Of a DNA stretch of 64,000 nt, positions 34,901 through 45,845 are shown in pieces. The DNA is taken from contig CM039119.1 of the NCBI GenBank assembly GCA_022036555.1, positions 24,810,979 through 24,874,978 on the forward strand, read 5' to 3'. Every line of letters begins with the position of its first letter. Positions within the stretch are counted from its first letter, which is position 1. Source of the stretch: Microstegium vimineum. Lineage: Eukaryota > Streptophyta > Magnoliopsida > Poales > Poaceae. The position numbers and the translations under genes were made by a program. Under the pieces are notes generated by a model. That model was not told the DNA's origin and searched no databases. It worked only from the letters and a program-made list of their open reading frames with translations.

Positions 34901-35157
34901 AGTTTTTAATTTTTGGTATTTATATATTATTGTATTATTTAATATATACATATATATTGGTATTGAAACTACCACTATTGGATGGTGTTTAAATATATAG
35001 CAACATGTAAATTAAATATCTCATACATACATTTATTTCTTCAAAGTACCATGCTCGCAATAAAGTTATAAATGCATGGCACATTAATATAAATGAGTCT
35101 CACGCTCACACACATAAAGTTATAGGACTATATACATCAAGAGTTTGGACTTGTCCT

Positions 35158-37809
35158 CTAAAAACCGCCCCGAGTAAGTTTTAGGCTATAAACCTCTGTT
35201 AGCACTTCGTACTCAGGCTTGGCTAATTCACTGTCATAATCATGATATTTTCCTACACTTGAGATGACATGTTTGATGAGGAAAAGGCACACGTCCTCAA
35301 CTATGGAGTACAATGTCTTTTCGTTGATGGTCGTCGCCTTGGCTTTCTTGGAAGGTTTCTTCAAGTTTTATGTGTCTCCTCTCATGTGCTCGCACACGTA
35401 GTATCCACAGAGGACAGATCCTGCTGGTTGCTTGTGGCACTATAAAACAGAAAAGTGGTTATTTATAGATGATCGCACACGTAGTATATCTGCAGAGCAC
35501 ATGTATGATCTGTATTCATAAGAGTAAGTTTTCATACTTATCGGCCAGTCATATATAACTTCCAATGACTCATTTTTTTTTCTTCGATTTAAGCTTTCCA
35601 CCGTTGATTATATAAAACCACCATGTCCTACGAACTCGAATACAATCATCATGTTAATTATTCTTAAAATCTCATAATGCAAAAGTATACGTGCATATCT
35701 CAACTTACATCTCTAGCATCTCAATGAAATGTGCATAGCTTGATGGTGCGTAATTTGCAGAGTCTAGTATCACCACCCTTCCTTTTTTAGGATAAATGAC
35801 GACGCAGATCCAGTGGTCCCTTCATGAACCAAACTCATGATACATTTGTGCATTGAAATTATGTAGTTTGATCACCCAAAGTTATAAGGTGCCACTACCA
35901 AAACTCATATACTTACCCAAAGTTGTACGGTGCCACTATCGATTTCCTGTCTTGATACTTATTCATACACTTTGAAATGTAGAAGGCGTACTTGGCTTCA
36001 AATTTAAACTTTAATTGTTTCTTTTTTGTGGCCCGTGCTTCACCTTCTAAGCCCAATAAATCGTCGCTGTTTTCCACGATTCTGAATGTGTGTCTTTCTT
36101 CGCATATATCAATTGGGTTCAGATAGGCAATCCTTTCCTCGGCACAATAATCGAGGTCCGGACCATAAGCCTGCTCCTGCTCATCAAATAGCATTCTACA
36201 AGGCACATGTATATGTCAGATATTGAACATTTTCAACTACAATGCCTGTCAGTTATTGAACATTGATGCAACTATGTATGTGTAACTATGTAACACTTAC
36301 AATGCAAACATCGTTATTATCTGTACGTCTAGTCTCTCGAGGTTCATCATCAACCAAATGTCTTCAAAGCTAATCATGCACAGATTATGATCACTTTGAA
36401 ATGTCTTATGTGGTATAGACACGTTGATGGTGTGAATGCCAGCAGAAGAGGCTCTCATGTACCAGTCATGCATCCTTTTTACATTGTTTGGGACCTTTTG
36501 GAGTTTCTCCCAGCTTAGTAGAGGCTTTCCCACCACAGAGTTCTTAGACACAGACTTGTAGTCTTCCCAAGTTGACACCTTGAATTTGCAGGGAATTACC
36601 TTAGGGACCGGCTATGCTGACTTCTTGAGCTCAGACAACTCGAGGACTTCACTAGTGCGTTTTTGCCCAATTCTTTTCAAAAATCTGGTCGTCCTAGCTG
36701 TTTTTTTCTTTGGCTCGAAGGGGGAAATCAACTTGGGGATAGGGACTTCTTCTTTGGCGGCGCTGGTGGCTCTGGTGTTTGTTTAGGATCTTTGGGTTGT
36801 GGGGAAGGTGTGGATTTTTGTGGTGGAGGTGACGAAGGTGGCGGAGGTGATGACTGTGGCGGAGGTGACGGAGGTGGCGGAGGTGATGAATGTGGTGGAG
36901 GTGACGGAGGTGGGCTCACAAGAGAATGGATTGCTAATGGTGGTGGGTTCGGAAGAGGATCAGTAGGTCCTGATGACTCCTCAACTGCTATCTCTTGCGA
37001 GGACGGTGGCGGCTCCCTCAGCTGGATGTCTCGTCGAGGCCAAAGAATGAAATTGTTTATAGCCTGTCCGAGTTTCTCAATGTCCTCGGGACCGGGGATG
37101 TCTAACATCTCGTCCTCATATCCTTGGACCACGGTAGTCTTTAGGAATCTCAGCACCATGGTACTTGCGTCCTGGGATCGCTTTGCCCGTGGCTACTTCC
37201 CTTGTACGATGATTGTTAATGCCATATCTTATGACTAGGGAGCAAGCCACGGGAGTAACAATGTCGTCAACCGGATATTGAACCTTATTCCCTGTAGACG
37301 CGACACTGCTTGGTACCTCGGCAACGGTCTGCTGGGACACCACTGGGACTAGCTGCATCTGGGGTGCCTGAGTGCTCATTTGTTGATTTGACACCGCACT
37401 CACCAGTTTTTGCATCAAGTCAGCAGGAGGATCTTGTAGCAATTTCTGCATAAACTCTGTGAACTCTTTCTTAGCCTCCTCCTTTAAATAGCTAGTCATT
37501 TCTTCCTTATATCGATCATGTTTCCTGTACTCACCTTGCCACTGAGGGCCGAATCCATCCTTCCATCCTTCTTTGGATGAGACGTCTCGAACACGGCTAG
37601 GATGCTCGGGGTTACCCAGGCCCTCACTAAGGATGTCCCTCTCTCTTTGTGGCTTGAATGTACCTTCCTGTTGCTTGGCTGCCACCGCAAAGATGTTCTT
37701 TGCGACTTCTTCAACCTCAAGGTCATCAAAGGACAAACCGGCGTCAATTTCCTTTGGTTTTCGAGCCCGAATCCAATTCACGGACCTTTCACCAACTTGT
37801 TCGGATAGC
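35158..37809 (-). pseudogene. CACTA TnpA-like protein, C-terminal part with Ulp1 (C48) peptidase domain
   Basis: From 37809 downward the frame continues the exon interrupted by the Copia insertion (SEQVGERSVNWIRARKPKEI). It is followed by a helical charged region, a Pro-Ser-rich linker at about 36790-36930, and a domain near 36580-35910. The peptidase region follows: a His in DHWICVVIYPKKG, an Asp in VVILDSANYAP (both about 35.75-35.82 kb), then a GT splice donor. The Gln and Cys lie in HKQPAGSVLCGYYVC near 35.40-35.44 kb. All four Ulp1-type residues are visible. A TAA after HMRGDT separates the last segment (ends 35158). Ulp1-type peptidases cleave ubiquitin-like modifiers; many grass TEs carry one. 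The protein is now split and stopped. Confidence 0.82.
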
Positions 37810-39615
37810 TGAAAGGTCCTAGATGTCTAGAGGGGGTGAATAGCCTTCAAAAATTCTACAAACCACTAGAGCAAAAGGTTAGATAAAACTAAAGCGAAGC
37901 TTTTTGCTCTAGCTCTACTAGAGGTGCAAAGCCACCTATCCAAAGTTAGTTAAGTGCCTAACAAGTAATAGCAAAATCCTAAGGCACTTAACACAAGCTA
38001 GCAATAATAACTAACACAAGAACTAACTAGCAAGCTAACTAGGCAAGATAATGAAGAATGTAAGAACAAGAGATAAGGGTGATTGTTATACCGAAGCCTT
38101 GTGATGTATGGATGTCAATATAAGGAACCAATCACAATATGAATACCAAGAGTAGCCGGGAGACAAGATGACACAATGATTTTTCTCCCGAGGTTTACTT
38201 GGTTGCCACCAAGCTAGTCCCCGTTATGTCGACTACTCAAATGGTGATTTGGTGGCTAATAGGCAATCACAAGTCTAGTCCACTACCCGGGCGCCAGAAG
38301 AATCCACCCAAATGAGAGTAACTCAATGACACGAGCAATTTACTAGAGTTACCCTTTGGCGCTCCGCCGAGGTGGGTACAAGCCCTCTAACAATCACCAG
38401 GATCAACCATAAACAATCACCAACTCATGTTGAATCCTCCTTCTTGCTCCAAGCCATCTAGGTGTTGGCAAACACCAATAATAACAAGAAAACCGCAGCA
38501 AGAACGATCACCAAGTGCTTCTAGATGCAAATCACTAAGCGATGCACTTGGATGCACTCTGTCTCTTTTGGATTGAGCAAAGGATCCAAGAGATGAGTGG
38601 GAGAGGTGCTTGAGAGCTCACAAGAGTGTATGACAAGTGAACAAGTGAAAGATTCGAGAGAGCGAGCTCCAACCGGCCACATGCCCTTAAATAGGCACCC
38701 CTCGAAAACTAGCCATTATTGCCTGTGTCGAGGGCGTCGGATGCTCTTTAAGTTTGCGTCGGACGCTCCGTCGCCAGCGTCCGTCGCGCATGCAGAGAGT
38801 ATCCAGAGAGCTCCTGTAGCCGTCGGACGCGTCTGTTGCCCTGCCGACGGACACTCGACAACGTCCGTTGCTTGTGTCAGTGAGTCCTTTGTTCCAACAG
38901 ACGCTCGTTTGAAAATAGTCCAGCGTCTGTCGCCATTTCTTCAGCGTCCATTGACATCATCCGTCGCGCGAGCAGAGAGCATCCAGAGAGCTCCCAAAAC
39001 CGACGGACACGTCTGTCTCCTGGTCGACAGACGCTCGCTAGCGTCCGTTGCGAAGTCTAAAATTGTCTGAGCTGGGAGGTGCACATCGGACGCGTCCGTC
39101 GCCTAGAGCCAGCGTCTAGCACCAGCGTCCGTCGCCTCTGTCTTCCTCCTTTCTTGTTTCTTTCTTGTCTAAGCTTGCTCCAATGTGCCAAACACTTATG
39201 GTACTTCCTTAGAGCAGATGTTTAGCATATATTTTATGTCTTTTAAGCAAGGCTATGTTACTAGGTTGATTAATGCACATGCATGAGTGACAACATCTAG
39301 TAGCACTTGATAACCGCAATCACAAAACGTTTTTCTCTTCTTGATAGTACGACTATCTATCCTAAAGGTGATCACACTCTCTATAGTGTCTTGATGACTA
39401 AACCAAAAATGGCCCTATGATATACCTTTGCCTTGAGCCCATTTTTGTTTTTCTCTTTCGTCTTTTCCTTAGTCCATGAAGCACTTGATCAATTTACCAT
39501 TTTCATCCCTTTAGCTCCATGTGTCAAGGTGAATTACCCTAGCTAGATCATGCACTTAGCACTAGGGTTAGTCCATAGGTTTCATCAATTTTCCAAAACC
39601 AAACTTGGGCTTTCA
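37810..39615 (-). repeat. 3' LTR of the SIRE-type element
   Basis: The LTR is 1806 bp, from TGAAAGGTCC to GGGCTTTCA, and closely matches 45846-48714 without its insert. Positions 38730-39140 are dense in GTCGGACG and CGTCCGTCG motifs. Confidence 0.95.
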
Positions 39616-40574
39616 ATCTCCCCCTTTTTGGTAATTGATGACAACCTTTCACAAAGGAATATATATAATGAAAATTTCCACTTTGGTAGTATTAGCTCCC
39701 CCTACATATGTGATATATGAGTTTGGTTCATTTTGATCACATATGCATGAATAAGAGTTGTGGGAGAGTGAATGCTACCAAATGATGCTAAGGTGTGTAG
39801 GATGGACCTTTGAAGCGTGATACCAATCGGAGTGCAAATGTGAAACCATCCTTAGCACCATGAATGCTTAGAAACCACTTGAAATCAATTTGAGGGGCAA
39901 ACTTGAAATACCACTTGAAAGATACTTCTTGGAAAGATCTAAGCATACTAGTACTTCAAACATCAAGTCAATGTAGTTTCTAGCATTCACCACATAAGCA
40001 TATCATGAATATAAATACATATGCAAGCAAGTACTTATGAATGCACAAGAATATGCAACAACTTTATTCATAGGCTTGCTCCCCCTACTTGTGTGCTCAT
40101 TTTCAAAAATTCCAAAAATCATTTTCTTTGTGTACTACTTACTTCTACCCCTTTGTCATCTATTATTAAAAAAAGATGTGCTCAAAGGCTTGATTATTGG
40201 AGAGAAGCTTAGTTGTGGTTTAATCTAGATCACTTGCCCCAATGTATTTAACTCGGTTTAAACCATGGACAAGCTTGTTCACACATCCTAGAATGGTTAT
40301 CTTGCACATGTTGAGCTAAGTACTTGAAGTTCATATTCTAGATTAAACACTAGGATTGCAAGCCTACAAACATGTCATATGCTACCACTAGATCATATCA
40401 AGCATAGAAGCAATAGTGGTACCATATAAGCATCAAAACATTTGATTTTCATGAATGAGCCTAGTGAGTTGATGTCTAGATGCACTAACAAATCCTAATA
40501 TTGGATGTATGACATGTCAACCAACTTTTACCTTGCATTGCTTGAAGGAGAGGCATGTCATATATGGGGTTGCA
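39616..40574 (-). other. 3' untranslated region of the SIRE-type element with purine tracts
   Basis: No env-like ORF is visible between pol and the 3' LTR. Read on the minus strand, GGGGGAG-type purine tracts occur next to the LTR (about 39618), near 39692 and near 40080. Confidence 0.75.
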
Positions 40575-42426
40575 TCAACACATGTTTGAGAAATCAAGAA
40601 TGTTCAATTCATTCCTTAGCTTGCAAAATCTCTTCTCATCAAGTGGCTTGGTGAATATATTGGCAAGTTGATCATCGGTGCCAACACTTGTAATTATAAT
40701 ATCACCCTTTTGTTGATGATCCCTTATGAAATGATGTCTTATGTCAATATGCTTGGTTCTTGAATGTTGGACCGGATTGTTGGTTAGCTTCACCGCACTT
40801 TCATTATCACATAGCAATGGCACTTGCTTGAATTTGATTCCAAAGTCATTCAAAGTTGCCTTCATCCAAAGCAATTGAGCACAACAACTACCCGCACTTA
40901 TGTATTCGGCTTCGGCGGTAGAGAGTGCAACACTATTTTGCTTCTTTGATGACCAAGACACAAGTGACATGTCTAGCAATTGACATGTGCCCGATGTACT
41001 CTTTCTATCAACCTTGCATCCCGCATAGTCCGAGTCCAAATATCCAATCAACTCAAAATTAGACCCCTTGGGATACCACAATCCAACATCTTGTGTATGC
41101 TTCAAGTACCTCAATATTCTTTTTGTAGCCTTCAAGTGACTTTCTCTTGGAGAGGCTTGAAATCTTACACACATGCATACACTAAACATGACATCCGGCC
41201 TTGAAGCGGTCACATAGAGTAAGCTTCCAATCATAGACCGATACAACTTTTGATCCACCATATTGCCACTAGCATCACTATCCAAGTGTCCATTAGTTCC
41301 CATTGGTGTGCTAATGTCTTTTGAATCTTCTAAGCCAAACTTCTTCATCATATCTTTGATGTACTTGCCTTGACTCACAAAGGTGTTATTCTTTAATTGC
41401 TTGATTTGGAGACCAAGGAAGTAGCTAAGTTCACCAATCATTGACATTTCAAACTCATTTGCCATTATCTTGCCAAATTCTTCACAAAATTCTTGATTGA
41501 TTGAACCGAATATGATGTCATCCACATAGATTTGGAGCACAAATAGATCCTTGCCAAGCTTCTTGGTGAAGAGAGTAGTGTCGACCTTCCCCATGATGAA
41601 CCCTTTGGATAAGAGGAAATCTCTCAATCTTTCATACCATGCTCTAGGTGCTTGCTTCAAGCCATATAAAGCCTTTCTCAACTTGTACACATGGTTGGGC
41701 TTCTTATCATCTTCAAAACCGAGGTTGTTCAACATATACTAGCTCATTGATATAGCCATTCAAGAAAGCACTCTTCACATCCATTTGGTATAGCTTGATG
41801 TTGTGTGCACATGCATAGGCCAATAGGATTCTTATTGCCTCTAATATTGCAACCGATGCATAAGTTTCTCCAAAGTCAAGACCTTCAACTTGAGTGTAAC
41901 CTTGAGCTACCAATCTTGCTTTGTTTCTCACAACTATACCATCTTGATCTTGCTTGTTTCTAAATACCCATCTTGTGCCAATCATATTGTAATTCTTGGG
42001 TCTTTCAACTAGCTCCCAAACTTGGTTTCTTGTGAAATTGTTGAGCTCTTCATGCATTACATTTACCCAATCAACATCTTGTAGGGTCTCTTCAATCCTT
42101 GTTGGCTCTATGGATGAGACAAATGAATAGTGTTCACAAAAGGATGCCAATCTTGATCTTGTTTGAACACCACTAGTAATGTCACCAACTATTTGATCAA
42201 TGGGGTGATCTCTTGCAATGTTGGTTGGTTGAAGGATAGGAACTTGATTGCTTGTACTTGGTTGAGATGAACTAACAACTTGTTCTTGCACTTGAGAACC
42301 ACTAACTTGCACATTGGGTGAGTTGAGCACTTGATCTTTGTCATCTTCAATGTCAATCACTTGTCTTGGCCGAATATCACCAATATCCATTTTCTTCATA
42401 GCCTTTGAGAATTGAGGACCACTCAC
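40575..42426 (-). pseudogene. Copia reverse transcriptase and RNase H
   Basis: RT starts in one frame (VNVMHEELNNFTRNQVWELV, then MDVKSAFLNGYINE) and shifts frame near 41725. It then continues (HVYKLRKALYGLKQAPRAWY) with an intact YVDD motif in LQIYVDDIIFGS. RNase H follows with GYLDSDYAGC, STAEAEYISAG and CDNESAVKL. The last motif reads DQLANIFTKPL, with Asn where Copia RNase H normally has Asp. The single frameshift means RT-RNase H cannot be made from one frame. The conserved wording matches SIRE/Maximus elements. Confidence 0.93.
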
Positions 42427-42444
42427 ATCTTCTAGATTCTCATT

Positions 42445-43718
42445 TTAAACTTGTGAGCCATTGGTTTCATCAAATTCAACATCATGAACCTCCTCAAGCA
42501 CACCACTAGCCGAATTCCACACTCTATAGGCTTTGCTTGTGGTTGAGTAACCAAGTAAGAACCCTTCATCACATTTCTTGTCAAAATTTCCAAGTCTTGT
42601 GCCTTTCTTCAAGATGTAGCATTTGTAGCCAAACACTCTAAAGTATGCAATGTTGGGCTTTCTTCCATTCAATAACTCATATGGTGTCTTCTCCATCAAT
42701 GGGTGACAATATAGCCGGTTGCTAGAGTAGCAAGCGGTGTTGATAGCTTTGGTCCAAAAGGATTGACTCATATTGTACTCACTAAGCATAGACCTTACCA
42801 TATCAATCAATGTTCTATTCTTCCTCTCAACAATGCCATTTGATTGTGGAGTGTACTTGGCCAAAAGTTGATGTTTTATTCCAAGCTCATCACATAGCTC
42901 TTCAACTCTTGTATTTTTTAATTCACTTCCATTGTCACTTCTCACTTTCTTGATGGTAGTTTCAAACTCATTGTGACATCTCTTAACAAAAGATTTGAAT
43001 GTGACAAATGTGTCACTCTTGTCATTGAGAAATAATACCCAAGTGTATCTTGTAAGATCATCCACTATCACAAATCCATACTTGTTGCCTCCAATGCTTG
43101 TGTATGTTGTTGGTCCAAATAAGTTCATGTGCAACAACTCACATGCTCTACTAGTGCTCATCATGCTCTTCTTTGGATGGGTGTTACCAACTTGTTTGCT
43201 ATCTTGACAAGAGCTACATTGTCCTTCTCAAACACAATATCTTTCAAGCCTCTTACTAAGTCATGCTTGATCAATCTATTCAATTGCTTCATGCCAACAT
43301 GACCAAGTCTTCTATGCCATAACCAGCCCATACTTGATTTAGTGAGCAAGCAAGTTGACAATTGAGCTTCACTAGCATTGAAATCAACTAGGTAGAGGTT
43401 CTCATATCTAAAGCCCTTGAAGATCAAGTTTGAACCATCCACACTAATGATCTCAACATCATCTACCCCAAATATGCATTTGAATCCAAGATCACATAAT
43501 TGAGCCACAGATAGCAAATTGAAGTTGAAGCTCTCAACTAGCAAGACATTTGATATACTCAAATCATTGGATATAGCAATCTTTCCAAGACCCTTGACCT
43601 TGCCCTTGCCATTATCACCAAATATAATACTATCAATACCCTCATTGGAGTTGGAGTTGATTGATTTGAACATTCTAGAATCCCCGGTCATGTGTTGAGT
43701 GCACCCACTATCAAGCAC
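42445..43718 (-). pseudogene. Copia protease and integrase
   Basis: The protease active site is LDSGCTQHMTGD at the start (near 43715). The integrase zinc finger begins with HRRLGHVGMKQLNRL. A one-base frameshift near 43.2 kb separates it from the Cys pair and catalytic core. The core shows LLHMNLFGPT, where the first catalytic Asp is replaced by Asn. The second Asp (VRSDNGSE) and the Glu (QSNGIVERKNRTL) are present. A TAA at 42445 interrupts the path to RT, in the same frame as the following 42426 ORF. Gag ends at 43761, so protease begins about 45 bases later. Confidence 0.92.
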
Positions 43719-43760
43719 CCAATGCCTTCCTCCGGCCTTGTAATTTACCTACAAAACAAA

Positions 43761-45785
43761 TTAGTTCTTCTTAGGTACCCACACTTGTTTGGGTCCTCCA
43801 AAGTTAGTGACCAAGGATTTTGACACCCAAATTGCCTTCTTCTTTGGGCCAACAATGGGTGTGCCAACATACTTAGCCATTACACCATCTCTCCCTTTGG
43901 TAAGCATATAACATGAATCAAAATGCATGGAGGTGGATTTAGCAAACTTGGTTTGGCTCATGTTAAGTTTGCAATATTGGTCAACATGCCCCACTTGCTT
44001 GCAACTATTGTAAAACCGACCATTGATTCTCACAAAGCTAGGCTTTGGAGTCATAAAGGCCGACTTGCCCTTCTTGGGGGTATAGCCCAATCCCTCTTTG
44101 CTTAGGGAGAACCTCTGGCTACCCAAGCACTTTAGCAAGCAAGCATCTCCACCATATGCCTTACCCAAAGCATGAGTGAGTTCATTAACATCATTTTTCA
44201 ATTTTTCATTTTCACTCACTAGTGTAGCATCAACCTTTGAGCTCTCACTAGTGGATGTGCAAGTGGATGTGCTAGTGTTGGTTGGTGCAACAATGATAGG
44301 AGTGAAAAATGATTCATCTAGAATATCCCAAGTAACTCCAATATCACATGATACAACAATCTTATCCTTGTTTTTCTCAAGGAGGGAGGAGTGAGCCTTT
44401 TCAAGCTTGTTGTGAGTCCTCTCAAGCTTCTCATGGGCTTCCATTAGCCTCTCATGAGAGCCATTGAGCTCATCAAAGGATTGCTCAAGAGCCTTAAGCT
44501 TCTTGTTCAATTCTTTGCACTCCTTCCTCTTTGTCTCAAAGCAAGCATAAGTTTGCTTCATCATATCTACGAGTTCCTCCTTGGAGTACTCCTCCTCAGC
44601 ATCACTACTATCATCATCACTATCACTATCATCATGAGATTGTACCTTAGATGGCTTAGCCACGAAGCATGATGGAGTGTCGAAGATGGATGGCTTGTTG
44701 TTGATTGCAATGCTTGCCAATGCCTTCTTCTTGGTCTTCTTCCTCTCATCATCACTAGAATCACAATCGGAAGAGTCACTACTATCCCAAGTCACCATAT
44801 ATGATTCACCCTTCTTCTTCTTGGTGAATGATAACTTCTTCTCCTTCTTGTCATGCTTGCTCTTCTTCTTCTCATCATCATCACTTTGATTTGGACAATC
44901 CGCAATCATGTGATCGGTGCTCTTGCACTTGTAGCATCTTCTCACATATTCTTTGCTCTTCATGTTGTCTCTTCTCTTTCTAGCACCATAGCCCTTCTTC
45001 TTCATGAATTTGCCAAACTTGCACACAAAGAGTGCCATCATCTCATCATCAATGTCACTAGCTTCTTCATAATCACTTGATTCTTGCTTCTTTGCTTTTC
45101 CCTTGTTCTTGGATGATGATGCCTTGAATGCTAATCTCTTATTTTCCTTATTTTCTTCCTTGACCTCTTCTTCTTCACTTTCTTCATTGTATTTTTCTTC
45201 GGTCATGATCTCACCAAGTACTTCATTTGGAGTGATCTTGTCCAAACCATCTCTCCTAATTATTTGCCTCAAAGTTTTGTATTTCTTGGGCAAACAACCA
45301 AGAAAGCGGTTTGAGAAGTCCTCATCCTTGACCTTCTCACCCAAGCTCTTGAGATCATTGATGATTACTTGGAGCCTATGGAACATCTCTGGGATAGACT
45401 CATCATCCTTCATCTTGAAGTGAGATAGCTTGTCCTTGAGCATGTATAACTTGGCATTCTTCATGGTTGCGGTGCCCTCATATGTATCCTCAAGTCTCTT
45501 CCACACTTCACTTGCCTTCTCAAGATCCTTGATTTGCTCAAACACCTTGGAATCAATGCCATTGTAAATCACATTGAGAGCCATAGTGTTGCATTGTCGG
45601 TTCTCTTGCTCTCTAGGTGTGGGAGCAGCTTCATCAAGAATGACAAAGTCATGTTCGGTCACACTCCACACCTTCTCATGTATTGAGCCTAGATGCATCT
45701 TCATCTTCCTCTTCCAATAATCAAATGATGTGCCATCAAACATTGGTGGTTTGCTTCCAACATGGTTGAATTGTACTTGAGCCAT
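43761..45785 (-). CDS. Copia (SIRE-type) Gag protein, intact ORF
   Basis: I take the ATG at 45785 (MAQVQFNHVGSKPPMFDGTS), giving about 674 residues. The N-terminal half is the UBN2-type gag domain (YWKRKMKMHL, then LYMLKDKLSHFKM). One CCHC knuckle is clear (CYKCKSTDHMIADC). A long acidic and lysine-rich stretch follows, then a coiled coil (HERLMEAHEKLERTHNKLEK) and a second Cys/His cluster (CKQVGHVDQYC). Gag forms the particle and binds RNA. It is the first ORF after the primer site and is separated from protease by a stop. It is the longest undamaged TE ORF in the window. Confidence 0.92.
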   Translation of the reverse strand: MAQVQFNHVGSKPPMFDGTSFDYWKRKMKMHLGSIHEKVWSVTEHDFVILDEAAPTPREQENRQCNTMALNVIYNGIDSKVFEQIKDLEKASEVWKRLEDTYEGTATMKNAKLYMLKDKLSHFKMKDDESIPEMFHRLQVIINDLKSLGEKVKDEDFSNRFLGCLPKKYKTLRQIIRRDGLDKITPNEVLGEIMTEEKYNEESEEEEVKEENKENKRLAFKASSSKNKGKAKKQESSDYEEASDIDDEMMALFVCKFGKFMKKKGYGARKRRDNMKSKEYVRRCYKCKSTDHMIADCPNQSDDDEKKKSKHDKKEKKLSFTKKKKGESYMVTWDSSDSSDCDSSDDERKKTKKKALASIAINNKPSIFDTPSCFVAKPSKVQSHDDSDSDDDSSDAEEEYSKEELVDMMKQTYACFETKRKECKELNKKLKALEQSFDELNGSHERLMEAHEKLERTHNKLEKAHSSLLEKNKDKIVVSCDIGVTWDILDESFFTPIIVAPTNTSTSTCTSTSESSKVDATLVSENEKLKNDVNELTHALGKAYGGDACLLKCLGSQRFSLSKEGLGYTPKKGKSAFMTPKPSFVRINGRFYNSCKQVGHVDQYCKLNMSQTKFAKSTSMHFDSCYMLTKGRDGVMAKYVGTPIVGPKKKAIWVSKSLVTNFGGPKQVWVPKKN

Positions 45786-45830
45786 CACTAACACCGAAGG
45801 TTGTTAAGCCTTGATAATAGCGGTGACCAC

Positions 45831-45843
45831 GGCTCCGATACCA
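45831..45843 (-). other. Primer-binding site, tRNA-Met type
   Basis: The minus strand reads TGGTATCGGAGCC two bases from the 5' LTR. This is the usual initiator tRNA-Met primer site form of Copia elements. Confidence 0.8.
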
Positions 45844-45845
45844 CT

